Source: Ectopseudomonas mendocina
GTDB lineage: Bacteria > Pseudomonadota > Gammaproteobacteria > Pseudomonadales > Pseudomonadaceae
DNA length: 64,000 nt
Direction: 5' to 3'
Assembly (NCBI RefSeq): GCF_008041835.1
Contig: NZ_VRYE01000037.1
Location: 29,488-93,487, forward strand
Below, piece by piece: positions 51,262-61,248 of this stretch (its first letter is position 1; the number at the start of each line of letters is the position of its first letter). Under the pieces are notes generated by a model. The model was given only the letters and a program-made list of their open reading frames with translations. It was not told the DNA's origin and did not search any database. The translations under genes were made by a program, and so were the position numbers.

Positions 51262-52590
51262 GTGCGTTCACTGTTCTGGCGCATCCTGGCGACATTCTGG
51301 CTGGCCATTGCCCTGGTGGCTGGCCTGTCGCTATTGCTCGGCCGCGCCCTCAACCAGGACGCCTGGATTCTGAACCTGCACCCAGGGCTTGATGGCCTGG
51401 ATAGCAAATGGGTCAAGCGCTACGAGCAACAGGGGCCGGCAGCCGCTCAAGACTTTCTCGAGCAGCGCAAACGCAAATACCGTATCGACACTCAGGTACT
51501 CGGCGAAAGCGGCCAACTGCTGGGCAAAGGCACCTTTCCGTCCCGCGCTGCCGCCTTCGAGGCGCGTCATGGTGATAACCGACGCCTGCCCTGGCGCCGC
51601 CTGACCAGCGAATACACCAGCCCGACAAGCGGCGAAAGCTACCTGTTCATCTACCGTATTCCGCACCCGGAGCTGGCTGCCTGGCATCGCGGCAGCCTGT
51701 TCTGGCCGCTCAGCGCCCTCGTCATCGCCCTGGTGGTGCTGACCCTGTTCAGCCTGATGCTAACCCTGTCGATCACCCGCCCACTCGACCGCCTGCGCAG
51801 CGCCGTGCACGACCTCGGGCAAACCGCCTATCAACAGAACAGCCTGGCTCGTCTGGCCACCAGGCGTGATGAACTGGGCCTGCTGGCCAAGGATTTCAAC
51901 CGTATGGGCGAGCGTCTGCAAGGGCTGATCGGCAGCCAACGCCAGTTGCTGCGCGATGTCTCACATGAACTGCGCTCGCCCCTGGCGCGTCTGCACATCG
52001 CCCTGGCGTTGGCCGAGCGTGCCGACGCCGTCGAGCGGGAAAAACTCTGGCCGCGCCTTAATCAGGAATGCGATCGACTGGAAGCGCTGATCAGCGAAAT
52101 TCTCGCCCTCGCTCGCCTGGATGCCGATCCCGGCGCCGCACAGCCGGTCGACTTGGCCGCACTGATCGGCAAACTTGAAGAATACGCCCGCCTGACTGCA
52201 CCGCACCACCAACTACGCATCGAACTGGATCAGGATGCACGACTGCAAGGCTGGCCGGATATGCTCGAGCGCGCACTGGACAATCTGCTTCGCAACGCCC
52301 TGCGCTTCAGCCCGCCGGATCAACCCGTGCTGCTCAGCGTACAACGCCGGGGAAACCGGCTGATGCTCAGCGTGCGTGATCACGGCCCGGGCGTGGCCAG
52401 CGAATACCTGCAGCAGTTGGGCAAGCCATTTTTCCGCGCACCGGGCCAAAGCGGCTCAGGCCACGGCCTTGGCCTGGCCATCGCGCGACGGGCGGCGCAG
52501 CGTCATGGCGGCGACCTGCTGCTGGCCAATCACCCAGAGGGCGGTTTCGTGGCCACGCTAAGCGTGCCGATCACCCCACAGACCGCCTGA
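51262..52590 (+). CDS. cpxA: CpxA-like sensor histidine kinase
   Basis: The 442-residue membrane kinase starts at GTG 51262 with GAGGAA upstream. It has transmembrane helices at about residues 7-29 and 148-170 around a periplasmic domain. A HAMP linker is followed by HisKA with the phosphorylated His in LLRDVSHELRSPLARL. The HATPase_c domain has LDNLLRNALRFSP, VRDHGPGVA and GHGLGLAIARR. It presumably phosphorylates the CpxR-like regulator. The stop abuts the nitroreductase stop with no gap. Confidence 0.9.
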   Translation: MRSLFWRILATFWLAIALVAGLSLLLGRALNQDAWILNLHPGLDGLDSKWVKRYEQQGPAAAQDFLEQRKRKYRIDTQVLGESGQLLGKGTFPSRAAAFEARHGDNRRLPWRRLTSEYTSPTSGESYLFIYRIPHPELAAWHRGSLFWPLSALVIALVVLTLFSLMLTLSITRPLDRLRSAVHDLGQTAYQQNSLARLATRRDELGLLAKDFNRMGERLQGLIGSQRQLLRDVSHELRSPLARLHIALALAERADAVEREKLWPRLNQECDRLEALISEILALARLDADPGAAQPVDLAALIGKLEEYARLTAPHHQLRIELDQDARLQGWPDMLERALDNLLRNALRFSPPDQPVLLSVQRRGNRLMLSVRDHGPGVASEYLQQLGKPFFRAPGQSGSGHGLGLAIARRAAQRHGGDLLLANHPEGGFVATLSVPITPQTA

Positions 52591-53151
52591 TCAGCCCTCC
52601 CAGGCGCTGACAAACGCCTCGACGCTGACGTCCGGCACCCGGCGCAGCTCGCGCTCCGGCGTACCGAGATAGAGATAGGCGATGACCTGCTCGTGCGCGG
52701 CCAATCCCAGCCCTTTTGCCACATGGGCGTTATAGGCCATGTCACCGGTGCGCCAGACCGCGCCGATACCCTGAGCATGCGCAGCCAGCAGCATGCCATG
52801 CGCGGCGCAGCCAGCTGCGATCACCTGCTCGGACGCCGGCACCTTGGGATGCTCCTGAACGCGGGCGATCACCACCACCAGCAGCGGCGCACGCAGCGGC
52901 ATGCCCCGCGCCTTGCTCAGAGCTTCGGCAGGTGCCTGGGCATCGGCCACCTGCAACGCTTCGGCGAACAACTCGCCCATGCGCTCACGCGCAGCGCCTT
53001 CGATGGTCAGAAAACGCCATGGCCGCAGCTGCCCATGATCCGGCGCCCGCAAGGCCGCACGAAACAGCAGCTCCCGCTGCGCCGCATTCGGAGCAGGCTC
53101 GACCAGGCGCGGAACGGAAACACGATTGAGCAGAGCATCGAGGACATCCAT
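52591..53151 (-). CDS. YdjA-type nitroreductase family protein
   Basis: The 186-residue flavoprotein has the small nitroreductase pattern: LLNRVSVPRLVEPAPNAAQR, ALRAPDHGQLRPWRFLTIEG (FMN contacts), AAGCAAHGMLLAAHAQGIGA and YLYLGTPERE. Members reduce nitro compounds or act as minimal FMN oxidoreductases; the natural substrate is unknown. The ATG has a CCGGAGATGG ribosome binding site. The long tandem REP array begins 83 bp upstream. Confidence 0.9.
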   Translation of the reverse strand: MDVLDALLNRVSVPRLVEPAPNAAQRELLFRAALRAPDHGQLRPWRFLTIEGAARERMGELFAEALQVADAQAPAEALSKARGMPLRAPLLVVVIARVQEHPKVPASEQVIAAGCAAHGMLLAAHAQGIGAVWRTGDMAYNAHVAKGLGLAAHEQVIAYLYLGTPERELRRVPDVSVEAFVSAWEG

Positions 53152-53233
53152 CAGCCATCTCCGGAGGACTTAAAGAGGGCGCATTCTCAATGCTGAAAGC
53201 GGCACGCTGCAAGCTCGGCTACATCCAGATTAC

Positions 53234-54126
53234 GTAGCCGCGCCTCGCGGCGAATCGAGAGAACGCCGCAAAGCCAAAGCTTCGCCCCGGGGCGGGGCTC
53301 CTACACGCATGCCGCAGGCACCGCACCACCCTGTAGGAGCCGCGCCCCGCGGCGAATCGAGAGAACGCCGCAAAGCCAAAAGCTTCGCCCCGAGGCGGGG
53401 CCCCTACACGCATGCCGCAGGCACCGCATCACCCCGTAGGAGCCGCGCCCCGCGGCGAATCGAGAGAACGTCGCAAAGCCAAAAGCTTCGCCCCGAGGCG
53501 GGGCTCCTACACGCATGCCGCAGGCACCGCCCCACCCTGTAGGAGCCGCGCCTCGCGGCGAATCGAGAAAACGCCGCAAAACCAAAGCTTCGCCCCGAGG
53601 CGGGGCTCCTACACGCATGCCACAGGCACCGCACCACCCCGTAGGAGCCGCGCCCCGCGGCGAATCGAGAGAACGCCGCAAAGCCAAAAGCTTCGCCCCG
53701 GGGCGGGGCTCCTACACGCATGCCGCAGGCGCCGCATCACCCTGTAGGAGCCGCGCCCCGCGGCGAATCGAGAGAACGCCGCAAAGCCAAAAGCTTCGCC
53801 CCGGGGCGGGGCTCCTACACGCATGCCGCAGGCACCGCCCCCCTTGTAGGAGCCGCGCCTCGCGGCGAATCGCAAGCACACGGCAAAACCAAAAGCTTCG
53901 CCCCGAGGCGGGGCTCCTACACGCATGCCGCAGGCACCGCACCACCCCGTAGGAGCCGCGCCCCGCGGCGAATCGAGAAAACGCCGCAAAGCCAAAAGCT
54001 TCGCCCCGGGGCGGGGCTCCTACACGCATGCCGCAGGCACCGCACCACCCTGTAGGAGCCGCGCCCCGCGGCGAATCGAGAGAACACCGCAAAACCAAAA
54101 GCTTCGCCCCGGGGCGGGGCTCCTAC
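53234..54126. repeat. Tandem REP array 1, nine units of about 103 bp
   Basis: Units start at about 53234, 53333, 53436, 53539, 53641, 53744, 53846, 53949 and 54052. Each has a left arm GTAGGAGCCGCGCCCCGCGG, an internal GAGAACGCCGCAAAGCC stretch, a right arm GCCCCGGGGCGGGGCTCCTA and a constant linker CGCATGCCGCAGGCACCGC. The arms form inverted hairpins. The array fills the gap between the uvrB stop and the nitroreductase start. All open frames across it are repeat artefacts. Confidence 0.97.
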
Positions 54127-54154
54127 ACCGGCGCCCCCGCGCCACGCAGCAACA

Positions 54155-56170
54155 TCACACCTGCAACAATCGATCCCGCAGCTTCTGGATCTCGTCACGC
54201 AACTGCGCCGCAGCCTCGAACTCCAGATCGCGCGCCAGGGCGTACATCTTCTCTTCCAACTGACGAATACGTTTGGTGATCTCGCTCGGCGAACGCAGCT
54301 CGTTCTCGTAGCGGGCGCTCTCCTCCGCCGCCTTGGCCATGCCCTTGCGCTTGTTGCTGCGCGCCCCCGGCACCACGGCGCCTTCGAGGATGTCCTTGAC
54401 GTCCTTCTGCACGCCCTTGGGCACGATGCCGTTGGCTTCGTTGAAGGCAATCTGCTTGGCGCGGCGCCGCTCGGTCTCGCCGATGGCGCGCTGCATCGAG
54501 CCGGTCATGTTATCGGCGTACAGAATCGCTCGGCCGTTGAGGTTGCGCGCCGCACGGCCGATGGTCTGGATCAGCGAGCGCTCGCTGCGCAGGAAGCCTT
54601 CCTTGTCCGCGTCGAGAATCGCCACCAGCGAAACTTCGGGCATATCCAGGCCCTCGCGCAGCAGGTTGATGCCCACCAGCACGTCGAAGGCACCGAGGCG
54701 CAGATCACGAATGATCTCCACCCGCTCGACGGTATCAATATCCGAGTGCAGATAACGCACCTTGACGTCATGATCGCCCAGGTAATCGGTCAGGTCTTCC
54801 GCCATGCGCTTGGTCAGCGTGGTGACCAGCACGCGATCCCCAGCCGCCACGCGCAGACGAATCTCCGAGAGCAGGTCGTCAACCTGAGTGCGCGCCGGAC
54901 GCACCTCGATCTGCGGGTCGACCAGGCCAGTGGGACGCACCACCTGCTCGACCACGCGCCCGGCATGCTCGGCCTCGTAAGGTCCCGGCGTGGCGGAAAC
55001 GAAGATGGTCTGCGGGCTCGCCGCCTCCCACTCCTCGAAACGCATCGGCCGGTTGTCCAGCGCCGAGGGCAGACGGAAGCCGTATTCGACCAGGGTTTCC
55101 TTGCGCGAACGGTCGCCCTTGTACATCGCGCCGACCTGCGGCACCGAAACGTGGGACTCATCGATCACCAGCAGCGCTTCGTCCGGCAGGTAGTCATACA
55201 GCGTGGGCGGCGGCGCGCCGGCCGGGCGGCCTGACAAGTAGCGCGAGTAGTTTTCGATGCCGTTGCAGTAGCCTAGCTCCAGAATCATCTCCAGGTCGAA
55301 GCGCGTGCGCTGCTCCAGGCGCTGCGCCTCCACCAGCTTGTTGGCGCCGCGCAGGTATTCCAAACGCTGCTGCAGCTCGACCTTGATCTGCTCCACCGCC
55401 TCCAGCAAGGTTTCGCGCGGCGTGACGTAGTGGCTCTTGGGGTAGAAGGTGAAGCGCGGCAGCTTCTGGATCACCTCGCCAGTCAGCGGGTCGAAGGCGC
55501 TGATGCTCTCCACTTCGTCATCGAACAGCTCGACACGGATGGCTTCAAGATCCGATTCCGCCGGGAAAATGTCGATCACATCGCCGCGCACGCGGAAAGT
55601 CGCACGGGCGAAATCCATGTCGTTGCGCGTGTACTGCAGCTCGGCCAGGCGCCGCAGCAGCGCGCGCTGGTCCATCTTGTCGCCGCGATCGAGGTGCAGC
55701 ACCATTTTCAGGTACTCCTCGGGGCTGCCCAGGCCGTAGATCGAGGACACGGTGCAGACCACGATCACGTCCTTGCGCTCGATCAGCGCCTTGGTCGCCG
55801 ACAGACGCATCTGCTCGATATGGTCGTTGATCGAGGCATCCTTCTCGATGAAGGTGTCCGAAGACGGCACATAGGCTTCCGGCTGGTAGTAGTCGTAGTA
55901 GGAGACGAAATACTCCACCGCGTTGTTCGGGAAGAATGACTTGAACTCGCCGTAGAGCTGCGCGGCCAGGGTCTTGTTCGGCGCCAGGACCAGGGTCGGG
56001 CGCTGCACCTGGGCAATCACGTTGGCAATGGAAAAAGTCTTGCCCGAGCCGGTTACGCCCAGCAGAGTCTGGTGCGACAGACCGGCCTCCAGCCCCTCGA
56101 CCATCTGCCGGATAGCCTCGGGCTGATCGCCGGCAGGTTTGAAGCGGGTCACCAACTGAAACTCGGACAT
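54155..56170 (-). CDS. uvrB: UvrB, excinuclease ABC subunit B
   Basis: UvrB verifies DNA damage and loads UvrC in nucleotide excision repair. The ATG at 56170 ([20 protein letters not shown]) with GAGGTACTGC upstream gives 671 residues, the standard size. Walker A VTGSGKT is near residue 40-46. The beta-hairpin [20 protein letters not shown] is present, as are helicase motifs up to [19 protein letters not shown] and the C-terminal UVR domain ([20 protein letters not shown]). The stop is 29 bp from REP array 1. Confidence 0.98.
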   Translation of the reverse strand: MSEFQLVTRFKPAGDQPEAIRQMVEGLEAGLSHQTLLGVTGSGKTFSIANVIAQVQRPTLVLAPNKTLAAQLYGEFKSFFPNNAVEYFVSYYDYYQPEAYVPSSDTFIEKDASINDHIEQMRLSATKALIERKDVIVVCTVSSIYGLGSPEEYLKMVLHLDRGDKMDQRALLRRLAELQYTRNDMDFARATFRVRGDVIDIFPAESDLEAIRVELFDDEVESISAFDPLTGEVIQKLPRFTFYPKSHYVTPRETLLEAVEQIKVELQQRLEYLRGANKLVEAQRLEQRTRFDLEMILELGYCNGIENYSRYLSGRPAGAPPPTLYDYLPDEALLVIDESHVSVPQVGAMYKGDRSRKETLVEYGFRLPSALDNRPMRFEEWEAASPQTIFVSATPGPYEAEHAGRVVEQVVRPTGLVDPQIEVRPARTQVDDLLSEIRLRVAAGDRVLVTTLTKRMAEDLTDYLGDHDVKVRYLHSDIDTVERVEIIRDLRLGAFDVLVGINLLREGLDMPEVSLVAILDADKEGFLRSERSLIQTIGRAARNLNGRAILYADNMTGSMQRAIGETERRRAKQIAFNEANGIVPKGVQKDVKDILEGAVVPGARSNKRKGMAKAAEESARYENELRSPSEITKRIRQLEEKMYALARDLEFEAAAQLRDEIQKLRDRLLQV

Positions 56171-56415
56171 GCAGTACCTCGACAAATGGCTGTGACGCAT
56201 CCGTTCGGACCGCGTCAAAAGCCATGAATTGCGGGGCGACTCGGCAATAGCTCCAGCTAGAGTCGAATTACCTGGCAAAAGGCCTTAATTCAGGGCTTTG
56301 CGCTGTCGCCCCCTGGATTCAGGGCCGTTATACTAACGCCCCGTTTACGCGCCCCCTAGCGCTTTTGTCGGGGACGCCTGGCCACCCACCCCTCACTCGA
56401 GTTGCCGCATCCATC

Positions 56416-57612
56416 ATGAGTCTCTTCTCTGCCGTCGAAATGGCTCCGCGCGATCCCATCCTGGGCCTCAACGAAGCATTCAGCGCCGACACCCGCGCGA
56501 CCAAAGTCAACCTTGGCGTGGGCGTCTACTACAACGAGGAGGGGCGAATTCCGCTGCTGCGCGCCGTCGCAGAAGCCGAAAAAGCGCGTATCGAGGCCCA
56601 CGCACCGCGTGGCTACCTGCCGATCGAAGGCATCGCCGCCTACGACAAGGCCGTACAGGAGCTGCTGTTCGGCAAGGGCGCAGCCCTGATCGAAGCCGGC
56701 CGCGTGATCACCACCCAGGCACTCGGCGGTACCGGCGCACTGAAGATCGGTGCCGACTTCCTCAAGCGCCTGCTGCCGGACGCCACCGTGGCCATCAGCG
56801 ACCCGAGCTGGGAAAACCACCGCGCCCTGTTCGAATCCGCCGGCTTCCCGGTGCAGAACTACCGCTACTACGATCCGTTCAGCAACGGCGTGAACCGCGG
56901 TGGCATGCTCGAAGACCTGCGCAACCTGCCAGCTCGCTCCATCGTCGTGCTGCATGCCTGCTGCCACAACCCAACCGGCGTCGACCTGCAACTGGAAGAC
57001 TGGAAAGCCGTGCTGGACGTCCTGCGCGAGCGCGAGCATGTGCCCTTCCTCGACATCGCCTACCAGGGCTTCGGTGACGGCATCGAACAGGACGCCGAAG
57101 CCGTGCGCCTGTTCGCCGAGTCGGGCCTGGAGTTCTTCGTCTCCAGCTCCTTCTCCAAGTCGTTCTCGCTGTACGGCGAGCGCGTTGGCGCCCTGTCGCT
57201 GGTCACCAGCAGCCGTGAGGAATCGACCCGCGTCCTGTCGCAGCTCAAACGCGTGATCCGCACCAACTACTCCAACCCGCCGACCCACGGCGCCACCGTA
57301 GTCGCCAGCGTGCTCAACAGCCCCGAACTGCGAGCAATGTGGGAAGCCGAGCTGGGTGAAATGCGCGACCGCATCCGCAGCATGCGCCTGGCCATGGTAG
57401 AGCAACTGGCCGCACTGGGTGCCAAGCGTGATTTCGGCTTCGTCGCCGAGCAACGCGGCATGTTCTCCTACTCCGGCCTGACCGTAGAGCAGGTTGAGCG
57501 CTTGAAGAACGAGTTCGGCATCTACGCTGTCGGCACCGGCCGCATCTGCGTCGCCGCGTTGAACAACGGCAACCTGGACAGCGTCACCCGCGCGATTCAT
57601 GCCGTGCTGTAA
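56416..57612 (+). CDS. Aromatic/aspartate amino acid aminotransferase (class I PLP)
   Basis: The 398-residue protein is a class Ia aminotransferase of the TyrB/AspC group: NLGVGVYYNEEGRIPLLRAV, ACCHNPTGVDL, FLDIAYQGFGDG and the PLP-lysine motif SSSFSKSFSLYGERVGAL. The closing FGIYAVGTGRICVAAL carries the substrate Arg. It transfers amino groups between aromatic amino acids or aspartate and 2-oxoglutarate. The orthologous gene lies next to uvrB in P. aeruginosa. The ATG at 56416 has only a weak ribosome binding site. Confidence 0.93.
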   Translation: MSLFSAVEMAPRDPILGLNEAFSADTRATKVNLGVGVYYNEEGRIPLLRAVAEAEKARIEAHAPRGYLPIEGIAAYDKAVQELLFGKGAALIEAGRVITTQALGGTGALKIGADFLKRLLPDATVAISDPSWENHRALFESAGFPVQNYRYYDPFSNGVNRGGMLEDLRNLPARSIVVLHACCHNPTGVDLQLEDWKAVLDVLREREHVPFLDIAYQGFGDGIEQDAEAVRLFAESGLEFFVSSSFSKSFSLYGERVGALSLVTSSREESTRVLSQLKRVIRTNYSNPPTHGATVVASVLNSPELRAMWEAELGEMRDRIRSMRLAMVEQLAALGAKRDFGFVAEQRGMFSYSGLTVEQVERLKNEFGIYAVGTGRICVAALNNGNLDSVTRAIHAVL

Positions 57613-57630
57613 GCCTCTGCAATAAACAAG

Positions 57631-57657
57631 AACGCCGGCCCATAAGCCGGCGTTTTT
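57631..57657 (+). terminator. Intrinsic terminator after the aminotransferase
   Basis: A perfect 9-bp stem AACGCCGGC / GCCGGCGTT with a CCATAA loop is followed by TTT, 18 bp past the stop. Confidence 0.92.
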
Positions 57658-57674
57658 GTATGCATCATATAACT

Positions 57675-58661
57675 GTAGGAGCGGCGCCCCGCCGCGAAGC
57701 ATCCTCCGGAACACCGCAAACCAACAGCTTCGCCCCGGGGCGGGGCTCCCACAAAAAATCACAGCCCCCCGTAGGAGCGGCGCCCCGCCGCGAATCATTC
57801 GGTAGAGCACCGCAAAAGCTAAAGCTTCGCCCCGGGGCGGGGCTCCCACAAAAATCACAGCCCCCGTAGGAGCGGCGCCCCGCCGCGAAGCATCCTCCAG
57901 AACACCGCAAACCAACAGCTTCGCCCCGGGGCGGGGCTCCTACGCAAGCACCACAGGCACCACCTCCCCCTGTAGGAGCCGCGCCTCGCGGCGAATCGCA
58001 AGAGCACCGCACAACCAAACGCTTCGCCCCGGGGCGGGGCTCCTACGCAAGCACCACAGGCACCGCCTCCCCCTGTAGGAGCCGCGCCTCGCGGCGAATC
58101 GCAAGAACACCGCACAACCAAACGCTTCGCCCCGGGGCGGGGCTCCTACGCAAGCACCACAGGCACCACCTCCCCCTGTAGGAGCCGCGCCTCGCGGCGA
58201 ATCGCAAGAGCACCGCACAACCAAACGCTTCGCCCCGGGGCGGGGCTCCTACGCAAACACCACAGGCACCACCTCCCCCTGTAGGAGCCGCGCCTCGCGG
58301 CGAATCGCAAGAACACCGCACAACCAAACGCTTCGCCCCGGGGCGGGGCTCCTACGCAAGCACCACAGGCACCACCTCCCCCTGTAGGAGCGGCGCCCCG
58401 CCGCGAAGCATCCTCCGGAACACCGCAAACCATAAGCTTCGCCCCGGGGCGGGGCTCCCACAAAAAATCACAGCCCCCGTAGGAGCGACGCCCCGCCGCG
58501 AATCATTCGGTAGAGCACCGCAAAAGCTAAAGCTTCGCCCCGGGGCGGGGCTCCTACGCAAACACCACAGGCACCGCCTCCCCCTGTAGGAGCCGCGCCT
58601 CGCGGCGAATCGCAAGAACACTGCACAACCAAACGCTTCGCCCCGGGGCGGGGCTCCCACA
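57675..58661. repeat. Tandem REP array 2, ten units of 95-107 bp, mosaic
   Basis: Units start at about 57675, 57771, 57866, 57972, 58075, 58178, 58281, 58384, 58479 and 58586. Three subtypes are distinguished by their left half: A (GCGGCGCCCCGCCGCGAAGC then ATCCTCC), A' (GAATCATTCGGTAGAG) and B (GCCGCGCCTCGCGGCGAATC then GCAAGA). Their order is A-A'-A-B-B-B-B-A-A'-B. All share the right arm CTTCGCCCCGGGGCGGGGCT. The array lies between the aminotransferase terminator and tRNA-Asn. Confidence 0.97.
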
Positions 58662-58777
58662 CCAATACCCAGACAGCGGTATTGCGCATCAGCCGCGCTC
58701 TACCACCGCTGTCGCGGCCAAAGCCGCGCCCACCAAACCAAACGCGTCGTGGCCAGATAGAAGCCACCTACAAAGTG

Positions 58778-58805
58778 TTGACTTCTCTTTTTTAATCAGT
58801 AACAT
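58778..58805 (+). promoter_or_regulatory. Promoter of tRNA-Asn
   Basis: TTGACT, a 16-bp spacer and TAACAT lie 13-40 bp upstream of the tRNA, followed by a GC-rich discriminator (ACGCGCC). Confidence 0.65.
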
Positions 58806-58817
58806 ACGCGCCGTTGT

Positions 58818-58893
58818 TCCGCGATAGCTCAGTCGGTAGAGCAAATGACTGTTAATCATTGGGTCCCTGGTTCGAGTCCAGGTCGCGGAGCCA
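58818..58893 (+). tRNA. tRNA-Asn (anticodon GTT)
   Basis: The 76-nt gene has encoded CCA. The acceptor TCCGCGA pairs with TCGCGGA, the anticodon loop CTGTTAA has GTT at 34-36, and the T-arm has GGTTCGAGTCC. In P. aeruginosa a tRNA-Asn also stands at the border of the O-antigen cluster. Confidence 0.97.
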
Positions 58894-58901
58894 AATTCAA
58901 G

Positions 58902-58928
58902 AACCCAGCCCAGTGCTGGGTTTTTTAT
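58902..58928 (+). terminator. Intrinsic terminator after tRNA-Asn
   Basis: A stem AACCCAGC / GCTGGGTT is followed by TTTTATT, 8 bp after the tRNA CCA. Confidence 0.92.
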
Positions 58929-59241
58929 TGCATGCGGAATCTCACCAGAAAACGCGTCCCAGGTTATTCGATTCGCTCACCCCTTCGGGGCCGCGCTAAG
59001 CGGCGTAACGCTAGCGCGAAAAAGACTAGGGCCCGACCCTGTTGAATCGCGATTGCACCAAACCGGAAAGCAGTAGGGTTGTGAGCGATACGAGGGCGAT
59101 GACTGGAACGGTCTACAGGTCTTCGCCGTAGATGATGCATTGCTGCGCCCCCCTTACTCACCCGGGCTCACTCGGGTTCTACCGCGTTAACACGGACACT
59201 TTCGAACAAGCTCACACCGAGCTGAAGGAGTGAGTGCTTAA
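58929..59241. other. Intergenic stretch between tRNA-Asn and wbpM
   Basis: About 310 bp have no supported gene. A plus-strand frame ending VNTDTFEQAHTELKE-stop near 59231 could be the C-terminus of a lost gene. A GAGTGAG-rich tail precedes the wbpM stop. No terminator for wbpM is obvious. Confidence 0.4.
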
Positions 59242-61248
59242 TCAAACATCCGAGCGTTTCTGCAGATAAAGCCAGTCGACAATCTCCCCCTCCGGGCGAT
59301 AACCACTTACCACCTCGCGTAATAGCTGGCGAATCCGCTCGTAATCCTCCCTAAGAACCGCCTCATGCAGAGCATGAAGCACTTTCTTGTATTCGCTCCA
59401 AGGCAGCATTTCTTCGCTGGCCCGCATAATCATTGGGTGCTCGGTTGGGCTGACGTTGTCGCCGATAAGTAACTCCTCATAGAGCTTCTCACCCGGCCTG
59501 AGCCCGCTGAATTCGATAGCGATATCTCCCTGAGGATTATCAGAGGAGCGCACGCTCAAACCACTAAGATGGATCATCTTCTCAGCCAGCTCCGCAATCT
59601 TCACCGGCTCCCCCATATCCAGCACGAAGACATCCCCACCCTCTCCCATTGAGCCGGCCTGAATGACCAACTGAGCAGCCTCAGGAATAGTCATGAAGTA
59701 CCGCGTGATATTGGGGTGCGTAACCGTTACAGGCCCACCGCGTCGGATTTGCGCATGGAACAGAGGAATGACCGAACCGGACGATCCAAGCACATTACCA
59801 AAGCGCACCATTGTAAAACGGGTCTTGTTGACCTGGTGAAGAGCCTCGCCCTTACCAAAAAGCACCGGCGCCTGCTCCCGACTTAACGCCTGCAATACCA
59901 TCTCGGCCAATCGCTTGGTACTTCCCATCACATTCGTGGGCCGCACGGCCTTGTCGGTGGAAATGAGAACGAAATGCTCAACACCCGCTTTCAACGCTGC
60001 CTGCGCCGTATGCAAAGTACCGAAAACATTATTGAGCACGCCCTCGGCTACATTGTGCTCGACCATCGGCACATGCTTGTAAGCGGCGGCGTGATAAACC
60101 GTGTCAACACTCCAACTGCGCAGGACCTCCTCCAAGCGCTCCGCATTGCGAATTGAACCCAGAATCGGGATCAGTTGCATGCCTAGAGCCTCGCGCTTGA
60201 TGCGTCGAGAAAGCTCCGCGTGAATGTTGTAAAGATTGAATTCGCTATGCTCAAACAGCAGCAGAGTATGAGGGGCGTTAACCAGAATCTGGCGGCACAG
60301 CTCGGAGCCAATCGAGCCGCCCGCACCGGTCACCATGACAACCTGGCCGCGAATACAGCGCTCGAACAGCGTCTTTTGTGGGGGGACTGAATCACGCCCC
60401 AGCAAATCAGCGATATCGACTTCCTGAATGTCATCGACCTTCACACGACCACTTGCCAGATCCATAAAGCCCGGAACGCTGCGCACGTGCAGCGGGTATT
60501 CCTCCAATAGCTTTAGAATCTCACGGCGCCGCGCACGTGAGGCAGAAGGCACAGCCAACAGGATCTCCTGAACCCCCGTCTCATCGATCATCTGCTGCAA
60601 ATGCTTCGGCTTGTAGACCCGCAAACCAGCGATAACACGATTAGCGATGCTTGAATCATCGTCGACAAATGCGACCGGGCGCATCGAGCGCCCCATGCGC
60701 AACGCAGCCAACAACTGGTTGCCCGCCGCCCCAGCCCCATAGATGGCCACGCGAGGCAAGCCAGAATCCTTCGCCTGAGACTGATAAGGATGATCGACCG
60801 AGAACCAATCGCCCATAAAGTAATGACGCATCAACAGGCGCAAGCCGCCAATCAACGTGATGCTCAACCACCAGTAGTTGAGCACCATTGAGCGAGGAAT
60901 CACCATCGGTGCATCGCGGTACCAGTAAATTGCCAGCGCCAGAATCAGCGCCGAGAGCGAAACGGCCTTGAAGATGCCCTTCAACGCATCATTGCCGAAG
61001 TAGCGCATCACTGCACGATACATACCCAGGCGAATAAAAATGGGCACGGCAATAACGGGCGCCAAGGCAAAAAGCCAAGCGTGGCCACCCAAGGGTTCTA
61101 TTCCACTGAAATCGCCAAGACGAACGACGAAAGCCAACCACAAGGCCAGCCAAACCAAAAGAGTATCGGTTGCAACCTGCAACAGCCGTTTATGACGACG
61201 AGGCAAGGCAATCAAACGAGAGCGCAACCAGTTAGCCGACCTTAACAT
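59242..61248 (-). CDS. wbpM: WbpM-like UDP-sugar 4,6-dehydratase, membrane-bound
   Basis: The 668-residue protein has four N-terminal transmembrane helices (about residues 20-130) followed by two nucleotide-binding parts. The C-terminal SDR domain has VTGAGGSIGSELCRQILVNA and the altered catalytic triad in ISTDKAVRPTNVMGSTKRLA. WbpM converts UDP-GlcNAc to UDP-4-keto-6-deoxy-GlcNAc for O-antigen synthesis and is normally the last gene of the O-antigen cluster. The start is the ATG at 61248, with GAGG 7 nt upstream. Confidence 0.93.
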   Translation of the reverse strand: MLRSANWLRSRLIALPRRHKRLLQVATDTLLVWLALWLAFVVRLGDFSGIEPLGGHAWLFALAPVIAVPIFIRLGMYRAVMRYFGNDALKGIFKAVSLSALILALAIYWYRDAPMVIPRSMVLNYWWLSITLIGGLRLLMRHYFMGDWFSVDHPYQSQAKDSGLPRVAIYGAGAAGNQLLAALRMGRSMRPVAFVDDDSSIANRVIAGLRVYKPKHLQQMIDETGVQEILLAVPSASRARRREILKLLEEYPLHVRSVPGFMDLASGRVKVDDIQEVDIADLLGRDSVPPQKTLFERCIRGQVVMVTGAGGSIGSELCRQILVNAPHTLLLFEHSEFNLYNIHAELSRRIKREALGMQLIPILGSIRNAERLEEVLRSWSVDTVYHAAAYKHVPMVEHNVAEGVLNNVFGTLHTAQAALKAGVEHFVLISTDKAVRPTNVMGSTKRLAEMVLQALSREQAPVLFGKGEALHQVNKTRFTMVRFGNVLGSSGSVIPLFHAQIRRGGPVTVTHPNITRYFMTIPEAAQLVIQAGSMGEGGDVFVLDMGEPVKIAELAEKMIHLSGLSVRSSDNPQGDIAIEFSGLRPGEKLYEELLIGDNVSPTEHPMIMRASEEMLPWSEYKKVLHALHEAVLREDYERIRQLLREVVSGYRPEGEIVDWLYLQKRSDV

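Noticed and set aside
53219..54450. Several overlapping open frames of 100-180 residues on both strands across REP array 1
   Set aside because: They translate the same repeated MRVGAPPRGEAFGFAAF-like or PQAPHHPVGAAPRGES-like text in different frames, lack ribosome binding sites and follow the repeat period.
56171..56278. Upstream extension of UvrB to a start at 56278
   Set aside because: [10 protein letters not shown] at 56170 matches the family N-terminus and has a good ribosome binding site. The extension has no homology.
56356..57915. Minus-strand open frame of 519 codons
   Set aside because: It is antisense to the aminotransferase and starts inside REP array 2.
53234..58661. Possible CRISPR arrays
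   Set aside because: The regular spacing is that of tandem REP units. The sequences between the arms are themselves repeated, the unit length is about 103 bp, and no cas gene is present.
57660..58770. Repeated open frames across REP array 2
   Set aside because: The products are periodic translations of the repeat units in shifting frames, and there is no gene-like composition.
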